A stretch of 64,000 nucleotides of DNA from JASHSH01 sp036490215 (GTDB taxonomy: Bacteria; Pseudomonadota; Alphaproteobacteria; Rhodospirillales; Magnetospirillaceae), in the NCBI GenBank assembly GCA_036490215.1, contig DASXEH010000088.1, forward strand, positions 1-64,000, written 5' to 3'. Made by a program: the position numbers and the translations under genes. Positions 46,929-63,543 of this stretch are shown here, piece after piece. Each line of letters opens with the position of its first letter. Position 1 is the stretch's first letter. The notes beneath the pieces are model-generated. The model did not search any database and had not been told where the DNA came from. It was given only the letters and a program-made list of their open reading frames with translations.

Positions 46929-47680
46929 CTAGGCTACTTTCCAGCGCTGCACGTAACGCAGCGCGCGGCCGAAGGCCAGATCGACGGTGATGGCCAGTGC
47001 GCCGACCAGCAGCGCGCCTTGAATCACATAGGCGATATTGTCGGAGTTGAGGCCGACGATCAGCGGCAGGCCCAGCGACTTCGCGCCGACAGTCGAAGCC
47101 AGTGCGGCCGTACCGATATTGATCGTCACCGAAATGCGCACGCCGGTGAGGATGATCGGCGCAGCGATCGGCAGCTCGACATCGCGCAAGACTTGCGTCG
47201 CGGTCATGCCGCTGCTGGCGGCGGCTTCGCGCACAGCGGCTGGAACCTGTTCGAGGCCCGAAACCGTGTTCTCGATGATCGGCAGCAATCCGTAGAGCGC
47301 CAGCGCGATGAAGGCCGGCCAGGCGCCGAATCCGATCAGCGGCACCGCCACGGCCAGCACGGCCACCGGCGGGAAGGTCTGGCCCATGGCGGCCAAGGTT
47401 TCGATCGTGCCGCGGAACGAGCGCCCCGCTTTTCGCGTCACCAGAATGCCGGCGCCGATGCCGACGACGCCCGCAGCGACGCTCGACGCGGCAACCAGAC
47501 CGAGATGACTCAGCAACAGCAGCCAGAATGGATCACCCACATAGATCGGGCGATCGAGTTCAGGGAACGCGCCGGCGAACACCGGGCGGAGCAACGGCAT
47601 ACCGAAGACCAGCGCCAGGGTGAGCAATGCCGCGCCGAGCGCCGGATCGGCATACCATGAGATATGGCGTCCGTTGGTGG

Positions 47681-47684
<4 letters not shown>
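46929..47684 (-). CDS. yehW: ABC importer permease, glycine-betaine/osmoprotectant type (YehW-like)
   Basis: A 251-residue inner membrane protein with about six helices and the permease EAA loop (VREAAASSGMTATQVLRDVELP). It belongs to the OpuB/OpuC-YehW group. Its start overlaps the stop of the ATPase gene by 4 bp. With the other permease it forms the membrane channel of the importer. Confidence 0.9.
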
Positions 47685-48618
<934 letters not shown>

Positions 48619-48622
<4 letters not shown>

Positions 48623-49791
48623 GCCGCACCTCGGTTTGGCGGCGATGCGATCAGGCGAAAGACGACATCGACGATGACGGCGATACCGACAATCGGCACC
48701 ACGCCCAGCAGGATCAGATCGCCGGCATTGGCGAACAGTCCCTGGAACATAATCGAGCCCAACCCGCCCGCGCCGATCAACGCCGCCACGGCGGCCAAGC
48801 CGATCGATTGCACCAAGGTGATGCGCAGGCCCGAAAGAATCACCGGCAGCGCGATCGGCACTTCGATCTGGCGCAGGATTTGCCAGCGGTTCATGCCCAT
48901 GCCGGCGGCGGCATCGAGCGCGGCGGCCGGCACCTCGCCCAGCCCCGTCGCCGTGTTGCGCACGATCGGCAGCAGCGAATAGAGCGTGAGCGCGATCGCG
49001 GCCGGGGCCAGACCGATGCCGCTGATGCCGAGGTCGCGCAGCGCGGGGATGTGGCGCGCGAGTCCGGACAGCGGCGCCATCAGAATGCCGAACAGCGCGA
49101 TCGACGGGATGGTCTGGATCAAGCCGAGGACGCCGAGCAATGGTCCGTTCAGCTTCGCCGAGCGATGCGCCACGATCCCCAGCGGCACGCCAATCACCAG
49201 CGCCGGAATGAACGAGGCGAGCACGATATGCGCGTGCTGGCGCAAGGCGGCGGCGAACTCGTCGTGCTTCACCGCGTATTCCTTCATCAGCGCCAGCTGA
49301 TCGAGATGGCCGCTCGCCACCATCGCGATGATCGGCCCGATCGCGCAGATAACGATGAGCGCACGGCCCCAGGCGCGCAGCGATAGCCGCCGCACCGATT
49401 CGGCCGCCGCCAGATACATGGTGATGATCACTACCCAGCCCGCCGTGCCGGTCGAAGTCCGGGCGATGGGCGCGGATGCGGCGGCCAGCGCGGTCGCGGC
49501 CTCGCCGGTGCCCCAGACATAGGCGATGGGGGCGATCAACGCGGCAACGAGCGCGATGATCCAGATGTCGCGACGCTGCGGGGCGAAAGCGCAGCCCGTC
49601 GCTATGGCCAGCGCGAGGATCAGAACGATCGCCGCGCCGTTTGGTAGGGCTGAGAGATAGAGTGGCTGGCCACCGAGCAAGCGGTTGGGCGCATGGCTCA
49701 ACACCGGCAGCGCGATGGCTGCAAGCAAAGCCACCGCGCCCAGAGTCAGGAATACCGGATTTTTGACGAAAGCGCCGTTAGAGACCGCCAT
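48619..49791 (-). CDS. yehY: ABC importer permease with extended N-terminus (YehY-like)
   Basis: A 390-residue permease. The first about 170 residues hold four to five extra hydrophobic helices (FLTLGAVALLAAIALPVL, AIVLILALAIATGCAF and others) as in YehY, followed by the standard permease domain with the EAA loop (LDAAAGMGMNRWQILRQIEVP). Paired with the shorter YehW-like permease. The start lies 39 bp after the substrate-binding protein gene. Confidence 0.9.
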
Positions 49792-49830
49792 GAACGAGAG
49801 CGTAACCCTCGGCCCTTGACCGCGTCCCGC

Positions 49831-50769
49831 CTATTTGGCGAATCCCTTTTCCTTGAGATAGGCGGCGGCCACTTGCTTTGCGTCCTGGCCCTCAAGCGAG
49901 ATCTTGGCGTTCAGGCCACGCAGGGTCTGCGCGTCCAGGGTCGCGAAAATCGGCTCCAGTGCCGTCTTGATCTCGGGATGCGCCTTCAGCACCTCTTCGC
50001 GGATGATCGGCGCCGGGGCGTAGACGATCTGCGCACCCTTGTTGTCGTCAAGCGCGACCAGGCCCAGCGCGGCGATCGCGCCATCGGTGCCATAGGCCAT
50101 GGCGGTGTTGACGCCCGAGGTCTGCTCGGCCGCGGCCTTTTCCGTTGCCGATGTATCGCCGCCGGCGAGCACCACGACCTGATCGTGATTGACCTTGAAG
50201 TGATAGGTGGCCTCGAAGGAGGGCAGCGCCGCCGGGCTCTCGACGAACTCGGCCGACGCGGCGATCTTCATCTTGCCGCCGCCCGAGACCCATTTGGCGA
50301 AGTCTTCAAGCGTCTTCAGCTTGTTCGGCTCGGCCACGTCCTTGCGCACCGCGATCGCCCAGGTGTTGTTGGCCGGCGCGGGCTTCAACCAGACGATGTG
50401 GTTCTTCTCGGCATCGAGCGCCTTCACCTTCTCGTAGCCTGACTCGAGGTTCTTCCACACCGGATCGGAGTCGATGTTGAAGAAGAAGGCGCCGTTACCG
50501 GTGTATTCCGGATAGATGTCGATCTCGCCGCTCAGCAGCGCATTGCGGGTGATCTTGGTCGGGCCGAGCTGCAATTTGCTCTCGGTCTTGATCCCCTTCG
50601 CCTCGAGGGTCTGCACGATGATATTGCCGAGCAGGCTGGCCTCGGCATCGAGCTTGGAGCCGACGCGTACCGCATCGGCGGCCTGGGCCGAACCGATGGA
50701 GAGCCATGCCGCGAGGGCCGCGGTGGCCACCAGAGTTTTGCGCAAAATGATGCTGGGATTGTTGGTCAT
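49831..50769 (-). CDS. osmF: Osmoprotectant-type substrate-binding protein (OsmF/YehZ-like)
   Basis: A 312-residue periplasmic protein with a signal peptide cleaved near residue 30 (GSAQA-ADA). VRVGSKLDAEASLLGNIIVQTLEAKG and GEIDIYPEYTGNGAFFF are the conserved ligand-site motifs of the OpuAC family. It is the first gene of the importer operon osmF-yehY-yehX-yehW, with GGGGAG before the ATG. Ligand is probably a quaternary amine such as glycine betaine or choline, though YehZ-type proteins bind these weakly. Confidence 0.92.
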   Translation of the reverse strand: MTNNPSIILRKTLVATAALAAWLSIGSAQAADAVRVGSKLDAEASLLGNIIVQTLEAKGIKTESKLQLGPTKITRNALLSGEIDIYPEYTGNGAFFFNIDSDPVWKNLESGYEKVKALDAEKNHIVWLKPAPANNTWAIAVRKDVAEPNKLKTLEDFAKWVSGGGKMKIAASAEFVESPAALPSFEATYHFKVNHDQVVVLAGGDTSATEKAAAEQTSGVNTAMAYGTDGAIAALGLVALDDNKGAQIVYAPAPIIREEVLKAHPEIKTALEPIFATLDAQTLRGLNAKISLEGQDAKQVAAAYLKEKGFAK

Positions 50770-50954
50770 GTTGTTCTCCCCTCGATGGCCGGTTGCACTG
50801 AGAATGCGCGAAGGACGGCCCCGTCCCTGAGAAATATCCGTGATATGTGGGGTGGTTTTGACCGTAAAGCAAGTCGTGCATCGGCGGCCAAATCGATTGG
50901 CAGGGCGATGGCAGGCAGTTAACGTCGGCGCGCCGCAGTACCTATGAAGGACCG

Positions 50955-52136
50955 ATGATGCGCCTTGCGATGTGGACTTATCCCTGGGACGTGCTCGATC
51001 TCGGCTTCGAGACCGTGGTGGGGGACCTTCGGGATCGCGCAGGTCTCAACGGCATCAATCTAGCCACCGCCTATCACGCCGGCCGTTTCCTGCAACCGCG
51101 CAGCCCGCACCGTAAGACCTATTTTCCCGAAGACGGCACCATCTATTTCCGTCCCGACGTTAAGCGCTGGGCCGATCAGGCGATCCAGCCGAAGTTGGCC
51201 TCGATCGTCGAGGAAGGCGGGGATGTGCTGCGCCGGTTCGTCGACCAACGCGAGCGCACCGGTCTGTCGGTCGCCTGCTGGACCGTGTGTCTGCACAACA
51301 TGCGCCTCGGCCTGCTGCATCCCAATGCCTGCGTGCGCAATGCGTTTGGCGATATCCATCCCTTCAGCCTGTGCCCCAGCCACCCCGACGTCCGCGCCTA
51401 TGCGATCAATCTGGTAGCGGATATTACGTCGAACTACGCGCCGGATTTTGTGCAACTCGAATCGCCGGGCTTCATGGGTTACGCCCATGGCTATCACCAC
51501 GAGAAGGACGCTGTCGGGCTGACTGCGGAAGACGATTATCTGCTGGCGCTGTGCTTCTGCGATGCCTGCCTGGCGCGGGCGCGCAAAGCCGGTGTCGACG
51601 GCGAAGCGGCGCAGCGCACCGTGCGCGGTTGGATCGCGGACCTCGCCGATCGCGCCGTGCCTGAAGCGCGATGGCCTGACTTCGCGGCGCGCGGGCCGGT
51701 CGTGTTTCGCGATCATCCGGAGGTCTATGCCTATGTGATGTGGCGCTTCGAGCCGGTGACAAGCCTGTGCGCGTCCATTCGCGAGGCCGCCGATCCGCGC
51801 TCGAAAATCCACACCATCGATGATGGCTGGACCTGCGGTCACGATGCCGCAGCAGTTGCGCGCGCGACGGACGGCATCATCTTCTGCGCCTATGATCGCG
51901 GCCCCGAGAAAGTCGGCGCGGATCTGTCCGTCATGCGTGCAACCATCGGCGCCGATCGTCATCTCGGTGCCGGAATGCGGGTTTTGTATCCCGAGATGAA
52001 GGGGCCGGACGATATCGCCAGCCGGTCGCGCGCCGCCGCGCAAGCCGGCGCGACCGAAATCAATTATTACAACTATGGGCTGGTGCCGTCGGCGCGCCTC
52101 GATTGGGTGCGGGCCGGAGCCGAAGCGACGCGCTGA
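50955..52136 (+). CDS. Hypothetical TIM-barrel-like protein, possibly a glycosidase relative
   Basis: A 393-residue soluble protein without a signal peptide. The start is either of two adjacent ATGs after GAAGGACCG. The order of strands (LAMWTYPWDVLD, INLATAYHAGRFLQP, VACWTVCLHN, FVQLESPGFMGYAHGYHHEKD, IFCAYDRGP, INYYNYGLVP) suggests a TIM barrel. LALCFCDACLARARKAG is a cysteine motif seen in some uncharacterised alpha-amylase or GH-like families. Glu in QLESPG and Asp in TIDDGW are possible catalytic residues. No recognised family, and no carbohydrate genes beside it. Confidence 0.78.
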   Translation: MMRLAMWTYPWDVLDLGFETVVGDLRDRAGLNGINLATAYHAGRFLQPRSPHRKTYFPEDGTIYFRPDVKRWADQAIQPKLASIVEEGGDVLRRFVDQRERTGLSVACWTVCLHNMRLGLLHPNACVRNAFGDIHPFSLCPSHPDVRAYAINLVADITSNYAPDFVQLESPGFMGYAHGYHHEKDAVGLTAEDDYLLALCFCDACLARARKAGVDGEAAQRTVRGWIADLADRAVPEARWPDFAARGPVVFRDHPEVYAYVMWRFEPVTSLCASIREAADPRSKIHTIDDGWTCGHDAAAVARATDGIIFCAYDRGPEKVGADLSVMRATIGADRHLGAGMRVLYPEMKGPDDIASRSRAAAQAGATEINYYNYGLVPSARLDWVRAGAEATR

Positions 52137-52303
52137 AATTCGCGCTTGGCATCAAAACGAAACTGTAAGAAGCGGTTTTGCCTCAGACATTCTTGTTGAC
52201 ATGCGGGCGCTATGCAGTCATTCCACAAGAGACAAAGTGTCTGAAATCTCTTGGTTTCCAACTCTCGGCGACTTCCAGAATTTGACGCCGATGCTCGGAT
52301 GAC

Positions 52304-52957
52304 ATGGAAAAAATCCGCATCCTCCTCGTCGATGACCACGCGCTTGTACGGGCAAGCCTTAAATCGTTGATCGCAGAATTTTCCGGCATCGAAGTCGTCG
52401 CCGAAGCGAATGACGGACTCGAGGCCTTGGCGCTCGTCGCCAAGCACAAACCCGATGTGGTGTTGACCGACATCTCGATGCCCACCCTCAATGGGCTCGA
52501 GGCGACGCGACGCATCGTCAAGGAACATCCGGGCACGGTCGTCGTCGTCCTGTCGATGCACACCGACGAGAAATGGGTGCAGCAGGCGATGCGCGCCGGC
52601 GCGTCGGGCTATCTGCTCAAGACCTCGCCGCCGCATGAGTTGAAGCTCGCGCTCGAATCGGTCGCGCAGGGGCAGATCTTCCTGAGTCCTGCGATTTCGA
52701 AGCAGGTTGTCGATGTTTATCTCGGCCGCGCCTCGGGCAAGGACGACCCGCTTGATCAGCTGACGCCGCGCCAGCGCGAGATTCTGCAGCTGATCGCCGA
52801 AGGTCATGCCAGCAAGCGCATCGCGCAATTGCTGGGCGCCAGCGTCAAAACCGTCGAGTCCCATCGCGCCAGTCTGATGGATCGGCTCGACATCCATGAC
52901 GTCGCGGGTCTCGTGCGCTTCGCCATCCGCCATGGCCTGGTGTCGCCAGAAGAATGA
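52304..52957 (+). CDS. NarL/LuxR-family response regulator
   Basis: A 217-residue regulator. The receiver domain spans residues 4-120: acidic pair Asp10-Asp11, phosphoacceptor Asp56 (VLTDISMP), Thr/Ser switch (VLSMHTD) and Lys in LLKTSPP. Residues about 150-212 are the LuxR-type helix-turn-helix (LTPRQREILQLIAEGHASKRIAQLLGASVKTVESHRASLMDRL). No kinase gene is directly beside it, but two hybrid kinases follow 1-8 kb downstream. TTGACA at 52196-52201 might be a -35 element. The CCTAGG-containing dyads that follow this gene are candidate targets. Confidence 0.96.
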   Translation: MEKIRILLVDDHALVRASLKSLIAEFSGIEVVAEANDGLEALALVAKHKPDVVLTDISMPTLNGLEATRRIVKEHPGTVVVVLSMHTDEKWVQQAMRAGASGYLLKTSPPHELKLALESVAQGQIFLSPAISKQVVDVYLGRASGKDDPLDQLTPRQREILQLIAEGHASKRIAQLLGASVKTVESHRASLMDRLDIHDVAGLVRFAIRHGLVSPEE

Positions 52958-52978
52958 GAGTTGGGAATAAATCCCGAC

Positions 52979-53035
52979 ACCCTAGGGTTTTATCCTATCT
53001 GCTCTCGGTAATCGCCCCGATATCTGCCTAGGTCG
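52979..53035 (+). promoter_or_regulatory. CCTAGG-containing dyads upstream of the DUF3572-like gene
   Basis: A perfect 10-bp palindrome ACCCTAGGGT at 52979-52988 and the 9-mer CCTAGGTCG at 53027-53035, the latter followed by GGGTAGG, lie between the response regulator and the DUF3572-like gene. The same pair of words (CCTAGGTCG and CCCTAGGG) recurs upstream of the poly-HAMP kinase gene. Confidence 0.45.
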
Positions 53036-53081
53036 CCTCAGGGTAGGTTGCAGACCAACGAGCAACCGAACCCCTGAGGTC

Positions 53082-53519
53082 ATGACTGTGAGCGGCTTGG
53101 AACGGCCCGCCCGTACTGAAAATCCCGAGAACGTCGCCATGCGCGGCCTCGGCTTTCTGTCGATGCGCGGCCCTCTGTTCGAACGCTTCCTCAAGACCGG
53201 CAATCTGCCCACCGGCGCTTTCGCGCGGCGGCCGATCAGCGACGAATTGGCGCTGGCGGTTCTCGATTTTCTCATCGCTGACGAAGTCACGCTGCTCGAC
53301 TTCGTCATGCGCACCGATATTACGGTCGAAGCGGTCTATTTCGCCCGGCGCGTGTTCATGGCCCGTGAAGACGGTGCCACTGATCCCCGCGATACGCTGG
53401 CGCTCGCTTCGGTCACACGGATCTTCGACGCGGTTCGCGAACCACCCGCGGTCGAAGCAGGCTGGGCCACCCACGCCCGGCGTCTCCCCCAAGTCAGTGG
53501 CGGCAAATCGGGCGTCTAG
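53082..53519 (+). CDS. DUF3572-like small protein
   Basis: A 145-residue acidic helical protein. GLGFLSMRGPLFERFLKTGNLP followed by LALAVLDFLIADEVTLLDFVMRTDITVEAVYFARRVF fits the pattern of the alphaproteobacterial DUF3572 family, with about 40 extra residues at the C-terminus that look disordered. The family is often encoded beside single-domain response regulators. Here it sits between a response regulator and a hybrid kinase. Function unknown; the family call is by pattern and not certain. Confidence 0.7.
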   Translation: MTVSGLERPARTENPENVAMRGLGFLSMRGPLFERFLKTGNLPTGAFARRPISDELALAVLDFLIADEVTLLDFVMRTDITVEAVYFARRVFMAREDGATDPRDTLALASVTRIFDAVREPPAVEAGWATHARRLPQVSGGKSGV

Positions 53520-53563
53520 CTCGCTTGCTCAATGCGGCCGGAGCGCAGCAGCCACAAAACCTT

Positions 53564-53591
53564 AAAGGCCCCGGTTCGCCGGGGCCTTTTT
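53564..53591 (+). terminator. Rho-independent terminator with UUCG loop
   Basis: AAAGGCCCCGG (53564-53574) pairs perfectly with CCGGGGCCTTT (53579-53589) around a TTCG tetraloop, followed by a T tract. It ends transcription of the DUF3572-like gene, so the kinase gene must have its own promoter in 53592-53958. Apart from the CCTAGG motifs that 367-bp gap shows no gene. Confidence 0.93.
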
Positions 53592-53643
53592 CTTTGATCT
53601 GTCACGATTTTTCCCGAATGGTTCCGGGCTTACTCGGTAGTTC

Positions 53644-53682
53644 CCTAGGTCGTTATAAGGGAATCCCTGATAGGCCCTAGGG
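53644..53682 (+). promoter_or_regulatory. CCTAGG-containing dyads upstream of the poly-HAMP kinase
   Basis: CCTAGGTCG at 53644-53652 is followed by AAGGGAATCCCT (inverted) and by the palindrome CCCTAGGG at 53675-53682. The arrangement repeats the one at 52979-53035 and lies about 280 bp before the kinase start, downstream of a strong terminator, as expected for a promoter-operator region. Confidence 0.45.
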
Positions 53683-53958
53683 TGGCCCCCCGTTAGCCTT
53701 GAAAACGTCGGATTTCCAGGCTGGATAACTTCCGTCTGGATGGCAAGAGTGTTGCGCGAGGGAAAGCATACCGCGCCGGGGATATGATAGCCGCCTGGCT
53801 TTCTGGAAGCGATGCCGTCCCCAGTGGTTGACGGCGCGCGGCAGGACAAGACAGTTCGACGGATAAAGTTCGATGCCAGGCGCGATCGCCCGGCATCGTA
53901 CATGGATGATTTGAACAGAAGACCCGCGGGCAGTAGCCCGCTTCGCCATGAGGACATC

Positions 53959-60315
<6,357 letters not shown>

Positions 60316-60465
60316 TGATCAAACGGTATCCCGCTGTAACAAAAAACGTTGCTACCTGAAAAAGGTGATATTCTTATGGTCGGATGCATAAGCGCGACAT
60401 CATCTCCTGCGCTGCGAAGTTCCGCACCGGTTGCGAAGAGCCGACTTCGCCCCGAGGAGGGCTGA

Positions 60466-62232
60466 ATGGCCAGTAACAACGACCAAGTGAATATTCTGGT
60501 CGTCGACGATCAACCGGCCAAACTCCTTGGTTACGAAGCCATTCTTGGTGAACTTGGCGAGACGCTGATCAAGGCCGGGTCGGCGCGCGAAGCGCTCGAT
60601 CAACTGCTGAAGCGCGACATTGCCGTCATCCTGATCGACGTCATCATGCCGGAACTCGACGGCTTCGAATTGGCGTCGCTGATCCGCAGCCATCCGCGTT
60701 TCGAGACGACGCCGATCATCTTCGTCTCGGCGCTGGCGCTGACCGATATCGACCACATCAAGGGCTACGAATACGGCGCTGTGGACTACGTGCCGGTTCC
60801 GGTCGTGCCGCAGGTGCTGCGCGCCAAGGTGCGTTTCTTCGTCGAAATGCACCGCAAGACCCGGCAGCTCGAGGCCCTGAACGTCGAGCTGGAACAGCGT
60901 GTCGCGGAGCGGACGGCCGATCTGGAAAAGATCAACGCCGATCTCGAACTGCGTGTCGAGGAGCGGACGCGCGAGCGCGAAGCCGCGATGCAGCAGCTTC
61001 ACGAAATGCAGAAGCTGGAAAGCCTCGGCAAGATCACCGGCGGTCTGGCGCACGACTTCAACAATCTGTTGAATGCCGTCATCGGCAATCTCGAGCCCCT
61101 ATCGAACCGGCTTGAAGGCAAACCGGCGCTTAAGAAATTCGTGACCAGCGCGATCGAAGCCGCCGAACGCGGCGCCAATTTGACCTCGCGCCTTCTCGCC
61201 TTCGCGCGGCGCCAGGAATTGCGGCCCGAACGGGTCGAGGTCAGCCGCCTGGTCAAAGGTATGAGCGATTTGCTGAAGCGCTCGGTCGGGCCGACGGTCG
61301 AGATCGCATCGGAATTTCCCACCGATCTGTCTGCAATTCGCGTCGATCCCAATCAGTTCGAACTGGCCGTCTTGAACCTCGCGGTGAACGCGCGTGACGC
61401 GCTGGAAAGCAGTGGTGGCGGCCGTCTCACCATCACGGCGCGCAACGAAAGCGTTATGTCCGGCATCGCCGCCGACCTCGCCGGCGGCGACTATGTCTGC
61501 GTCGTGGTGACCGACAACGGCACCGGTATGGATGAACGGACGTTGCGCCGTGCGACCGAACCTTTCTTCACGACGAAGGAAATAGGTAAGGGCACCGGTC
61601 TCGGTCTCGCGATGGTGCATGGCTTGGCGGCCCAGTCAGGTGGCGCCATTCGCATCCACAGCGCGCTCGGACAAGGGACAACAGTCGAATTGTGGTTTCC
61701 GATGGCTGAAGCCCAAGACGAAGTCATGGCTCCTGTCGTCCAGCCGGCGGCGACGCGCGTTACGCCCGCCTGCAAAGCGTTGTTGGTCGACGATGATCCG
61801 ATGGTGGCGGATGGTACTGTCGCCATGCTCAACGATCTCGGCCATACGGTGACGGTTGCGCGGTCAGGCGCCGAGGCGCTTGAGATTCTGGCGACGAACA
61901 AAGCGTTCGACTTCATCATCACCGATCACGCCATGCCGGGCATGACGGGTATCGAGCTCGCGCACAAGATTCGGGCGATGAAGCCGTCTCTGCCGGTCAT
62001 TCTGGCGACTGGCTATGCCGAACTGGCTGAAGGCGAGTCGTCCGGCCTGCCGCGGCTCGATAAACCGTACCGCATGAGCAAGCTCGCGGCGCTGATCGAA
62101 TCACTGGTGGGTAACGCTATGGCAGCGGCCTCTGCCCCACGTACAGGCCGCGACGGCCGCTCGCAGGCCGTCGTTTCGCCGCCGCCGACCACCGGGCGCA
62201 CAACAGCCCGTTCCGCGACGCTGGCGGAATAG
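60466..62232 (+). CDS. REC-histidine kinase-REC hybrid protein
   Basis: A 588-residue soluble hybrid. Residues 8-125 are a receiver with Asp58 (ILIDVIMPELDG); a coiled coil (about 130-185; LEQRVAERTADLEKI) joins it to the kinase core with His196 (GLAHDFNNLL), N-box Asn308 (LNLAVNARDAL), DNGTGMD and GKGTGLGLAMV. A second receiver (about 437-555; FIITDHAMPGM) and a Pro/Thr-rich tail follow. The N-terminal receiver lets a kinase of another system, such as the poly-HAMP protein encoded 150 bp upstream, control it. The gene has GAGGAGG before the ATG. Confidence 0.96.
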   Translation: MASNNDQVNILVVDDQPAKLLGYEAILGELGETLIKAGSAREALDQLLKRDIAVILIDVIMPELDGFELASLIRSHPRFETTPIIFVSALALTDIDHIKGYEYGAVDYVPVPVVPQVLRAKVRFFVEMHRKTRQLEALNVELEQRVAERTADLEKINADLELRVEERTREREAAMQQLHEMQKLESLGKITGGLAHDFNNLLNAVIGNLEPLSNRLEGKPALKKFVTSAIEAAERGANLTSRLLAFARRQELRPERVEVSRLVKGMSDLLKRSVGPTVEIASEFPTDLSAIRVDPNQFELAVLNLAVNARDALESSGGGRLTITARNESVMSGIAADLAGGDYVCVVVTDNGTGMDERTLRRATEPFFTTKEIGKGTGLGLAMVHGLAAQSGGAIRIHSALGQGTTVELWFPMAEAQDEVMAPVVQPAATRVTPACKALLVDDDPMVADGTVAMLNDLGHTVTVARSGAEALEILATNKAFDFIITDHAMPGMTGIELAHKIRAMKPSLPVILATGYAELAEGESSGLPRLDKPYRMSKLAALIESLVGNAMAAASAPRTGRDGRSQAVVSPPPTTGRTTARSATLAE

Positions 62233-62289
62233 CCGAAGCACCGGCAACGACATCGTCGCTCCGGCACCTCTCAACCAATAATCTTCGTA

Positions 62290-63543
62290 TTACTGCGTCG
62301 AGCTTGTCGCGCGCGTGCGCGGCAAAAGCAGGCGAATGGCCGAGCCGGGGCGGTTGACGCCGACGACAACCAATTGGCCGCCCCATTGCTTGGCCAGATT
62401 TTCGATCAGTCGCAGATGCAGCGGATCGCTGATCGCGGCATCGCGCGGCACGAGGTTGCGCCCGGTCGAACGCTGAGGCTCGCCGCCATCGCGCGATTTG
62501 GCCTCACCGCCGCCGCCGATGGTCAGGACCAGATAATCGCCGGCCGCCAGATCCGGGGTTGAGGCGTCGCGGGTCTCGTTGCTGCCCTGGATGCGCAGCA
62601 CACCGTTTCTGGCAGCACCCTCGCGCGCCATCAGCACCAATGCGATAACCATGGATTCGATCTGCGCTTCGTCGGCGGTGACCGGCCATAGATCTTCGGG
62701 CAGGGTGAATTCCAGCGCGGCCTGATCGCCGATCAAAAGGCGGATCAGCTTTTCCACACGGTGCAGCAGCTGCGCCGGCTCGATCCAGCGTGCCTTGATC
62801 TTGGGCGGCAGGCGCTTGGCAACCTGCATCAATTCCTTGAACAGGGCGGCGCCGTTGTTGGCGCCGGTCAGCGCGGCGACCACGCGGTCGCGGTCGCGGC
62901 CCTTGACGCCGTTGGCCTCGATCGACCGCATCATGCCGTCGAGGTTCCAGATCGTGACGCTCAGCATATTGAGGAAGTCATGGGCCAGGTCGTCGATCAC
63001 CAAGCCCATCGATTCGAGGCGCTGCGACCACAGAAGCCGCCGTTCGAGATGGCGCTGCTCGGTCACATCCAGGCTCGAACCATGGATCTCGATCATGTTG
63101 TCGGGGCCGATCACCGCTATCCCGCGATCGAGGAAGATGCGTTCGGAGTCATCGGCGCATTGAATGCGATATTCGATCGCGAAGGATTCGTTCGCATCCA
63201 GGGCGGTGACGCGCGCCAGTACCCGCGGGCGGTCTTCGGGATGAATGCAGGCCGGCCAGAGCGCGCCGTCGTTATAGAACGCGGCCGGCTTGAAGCCGAT
63301 CGCTTCGCTCAACGAGGGACCAACGCGGCGCGGGCCATCGAAGCCGGCATTCGCCTCGGAGCGGTAGAGCACGATCGGCGTGGTCTCGACCAAGAACGAT
63401 TCGTTCTCGGACAGCCGCCAAGGGCGCTTGGTCGATTTGCCGATGCGGCCCGATGACGTTGGCGGCCGTTCTGTTCCCACCCTGCTCCCCTCTGCATTCA
63501 TGATCGCATTAGAATTTTTCGCGTTGCGGGGCTGATCAAGCAT
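62290..63543 (-). CDS. PAS domain protein with degenerate histidine kinase core
   Basis: A 417-residue soluble protein convergent to the REC-kinase-REC gene. Residues about 45-170 are a PAS domain (FLVETTPIVLYRSEAN, WPACIHPEDRPRVLARVTALD, IEIHGSSLDVTEQRHLERRL). The kinase-like part resembles the neighbouring kinase: RLESMG..DLAHDFLNMLSV with His188 retained. The ATP-binding motifs are lost: the N-box reads ALVLMAREGA where the neighbour has NLAVNARDAL, G1 reads TIGGGGE instead of DNGTGM, and no GTGLGL is present. It is probably a pseudokinase or phosphotransfer/scaffold protein. Start at 63543 has AAGGACGG upstream. Confidence 0.88.
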   Translation of the reverse strand: MLDQPRNAKNSNAIMNAEGSRVGTERPPTSSGRIGKSTKRPWRLSENESFLVETTPIVLYRSEANAGFDGPRRVGPSLSEAIGFKPAAFYNDGALWPACIHPEDRPRVLARVTALDANESFAIEYRIQCADDSERIFLDRGIAVIGPDNMIEIHGSSLDVTEQRHLERRLLWSQRLESMGLVIDDLAHDFLNMLSVTIWNLDGMMRSIEANGVKGRDRDRVVAALTGANNGAALFKELMQVAKRLPPKIKARWIEPAQLLHRVEKLIRLLIGDQAALEFTLPEDLWPVTADEAQIESMVIALVLMAREGAARNGVLRIQGSNETRDASTPDLAAGDYLVLTIGGGGEAKSRDGGEPQRSTGRNLVPRDAAISDPLHLRLIENLAKQWGGQLVVVGVNRPGSAIRLLLPRTRATSSTQ

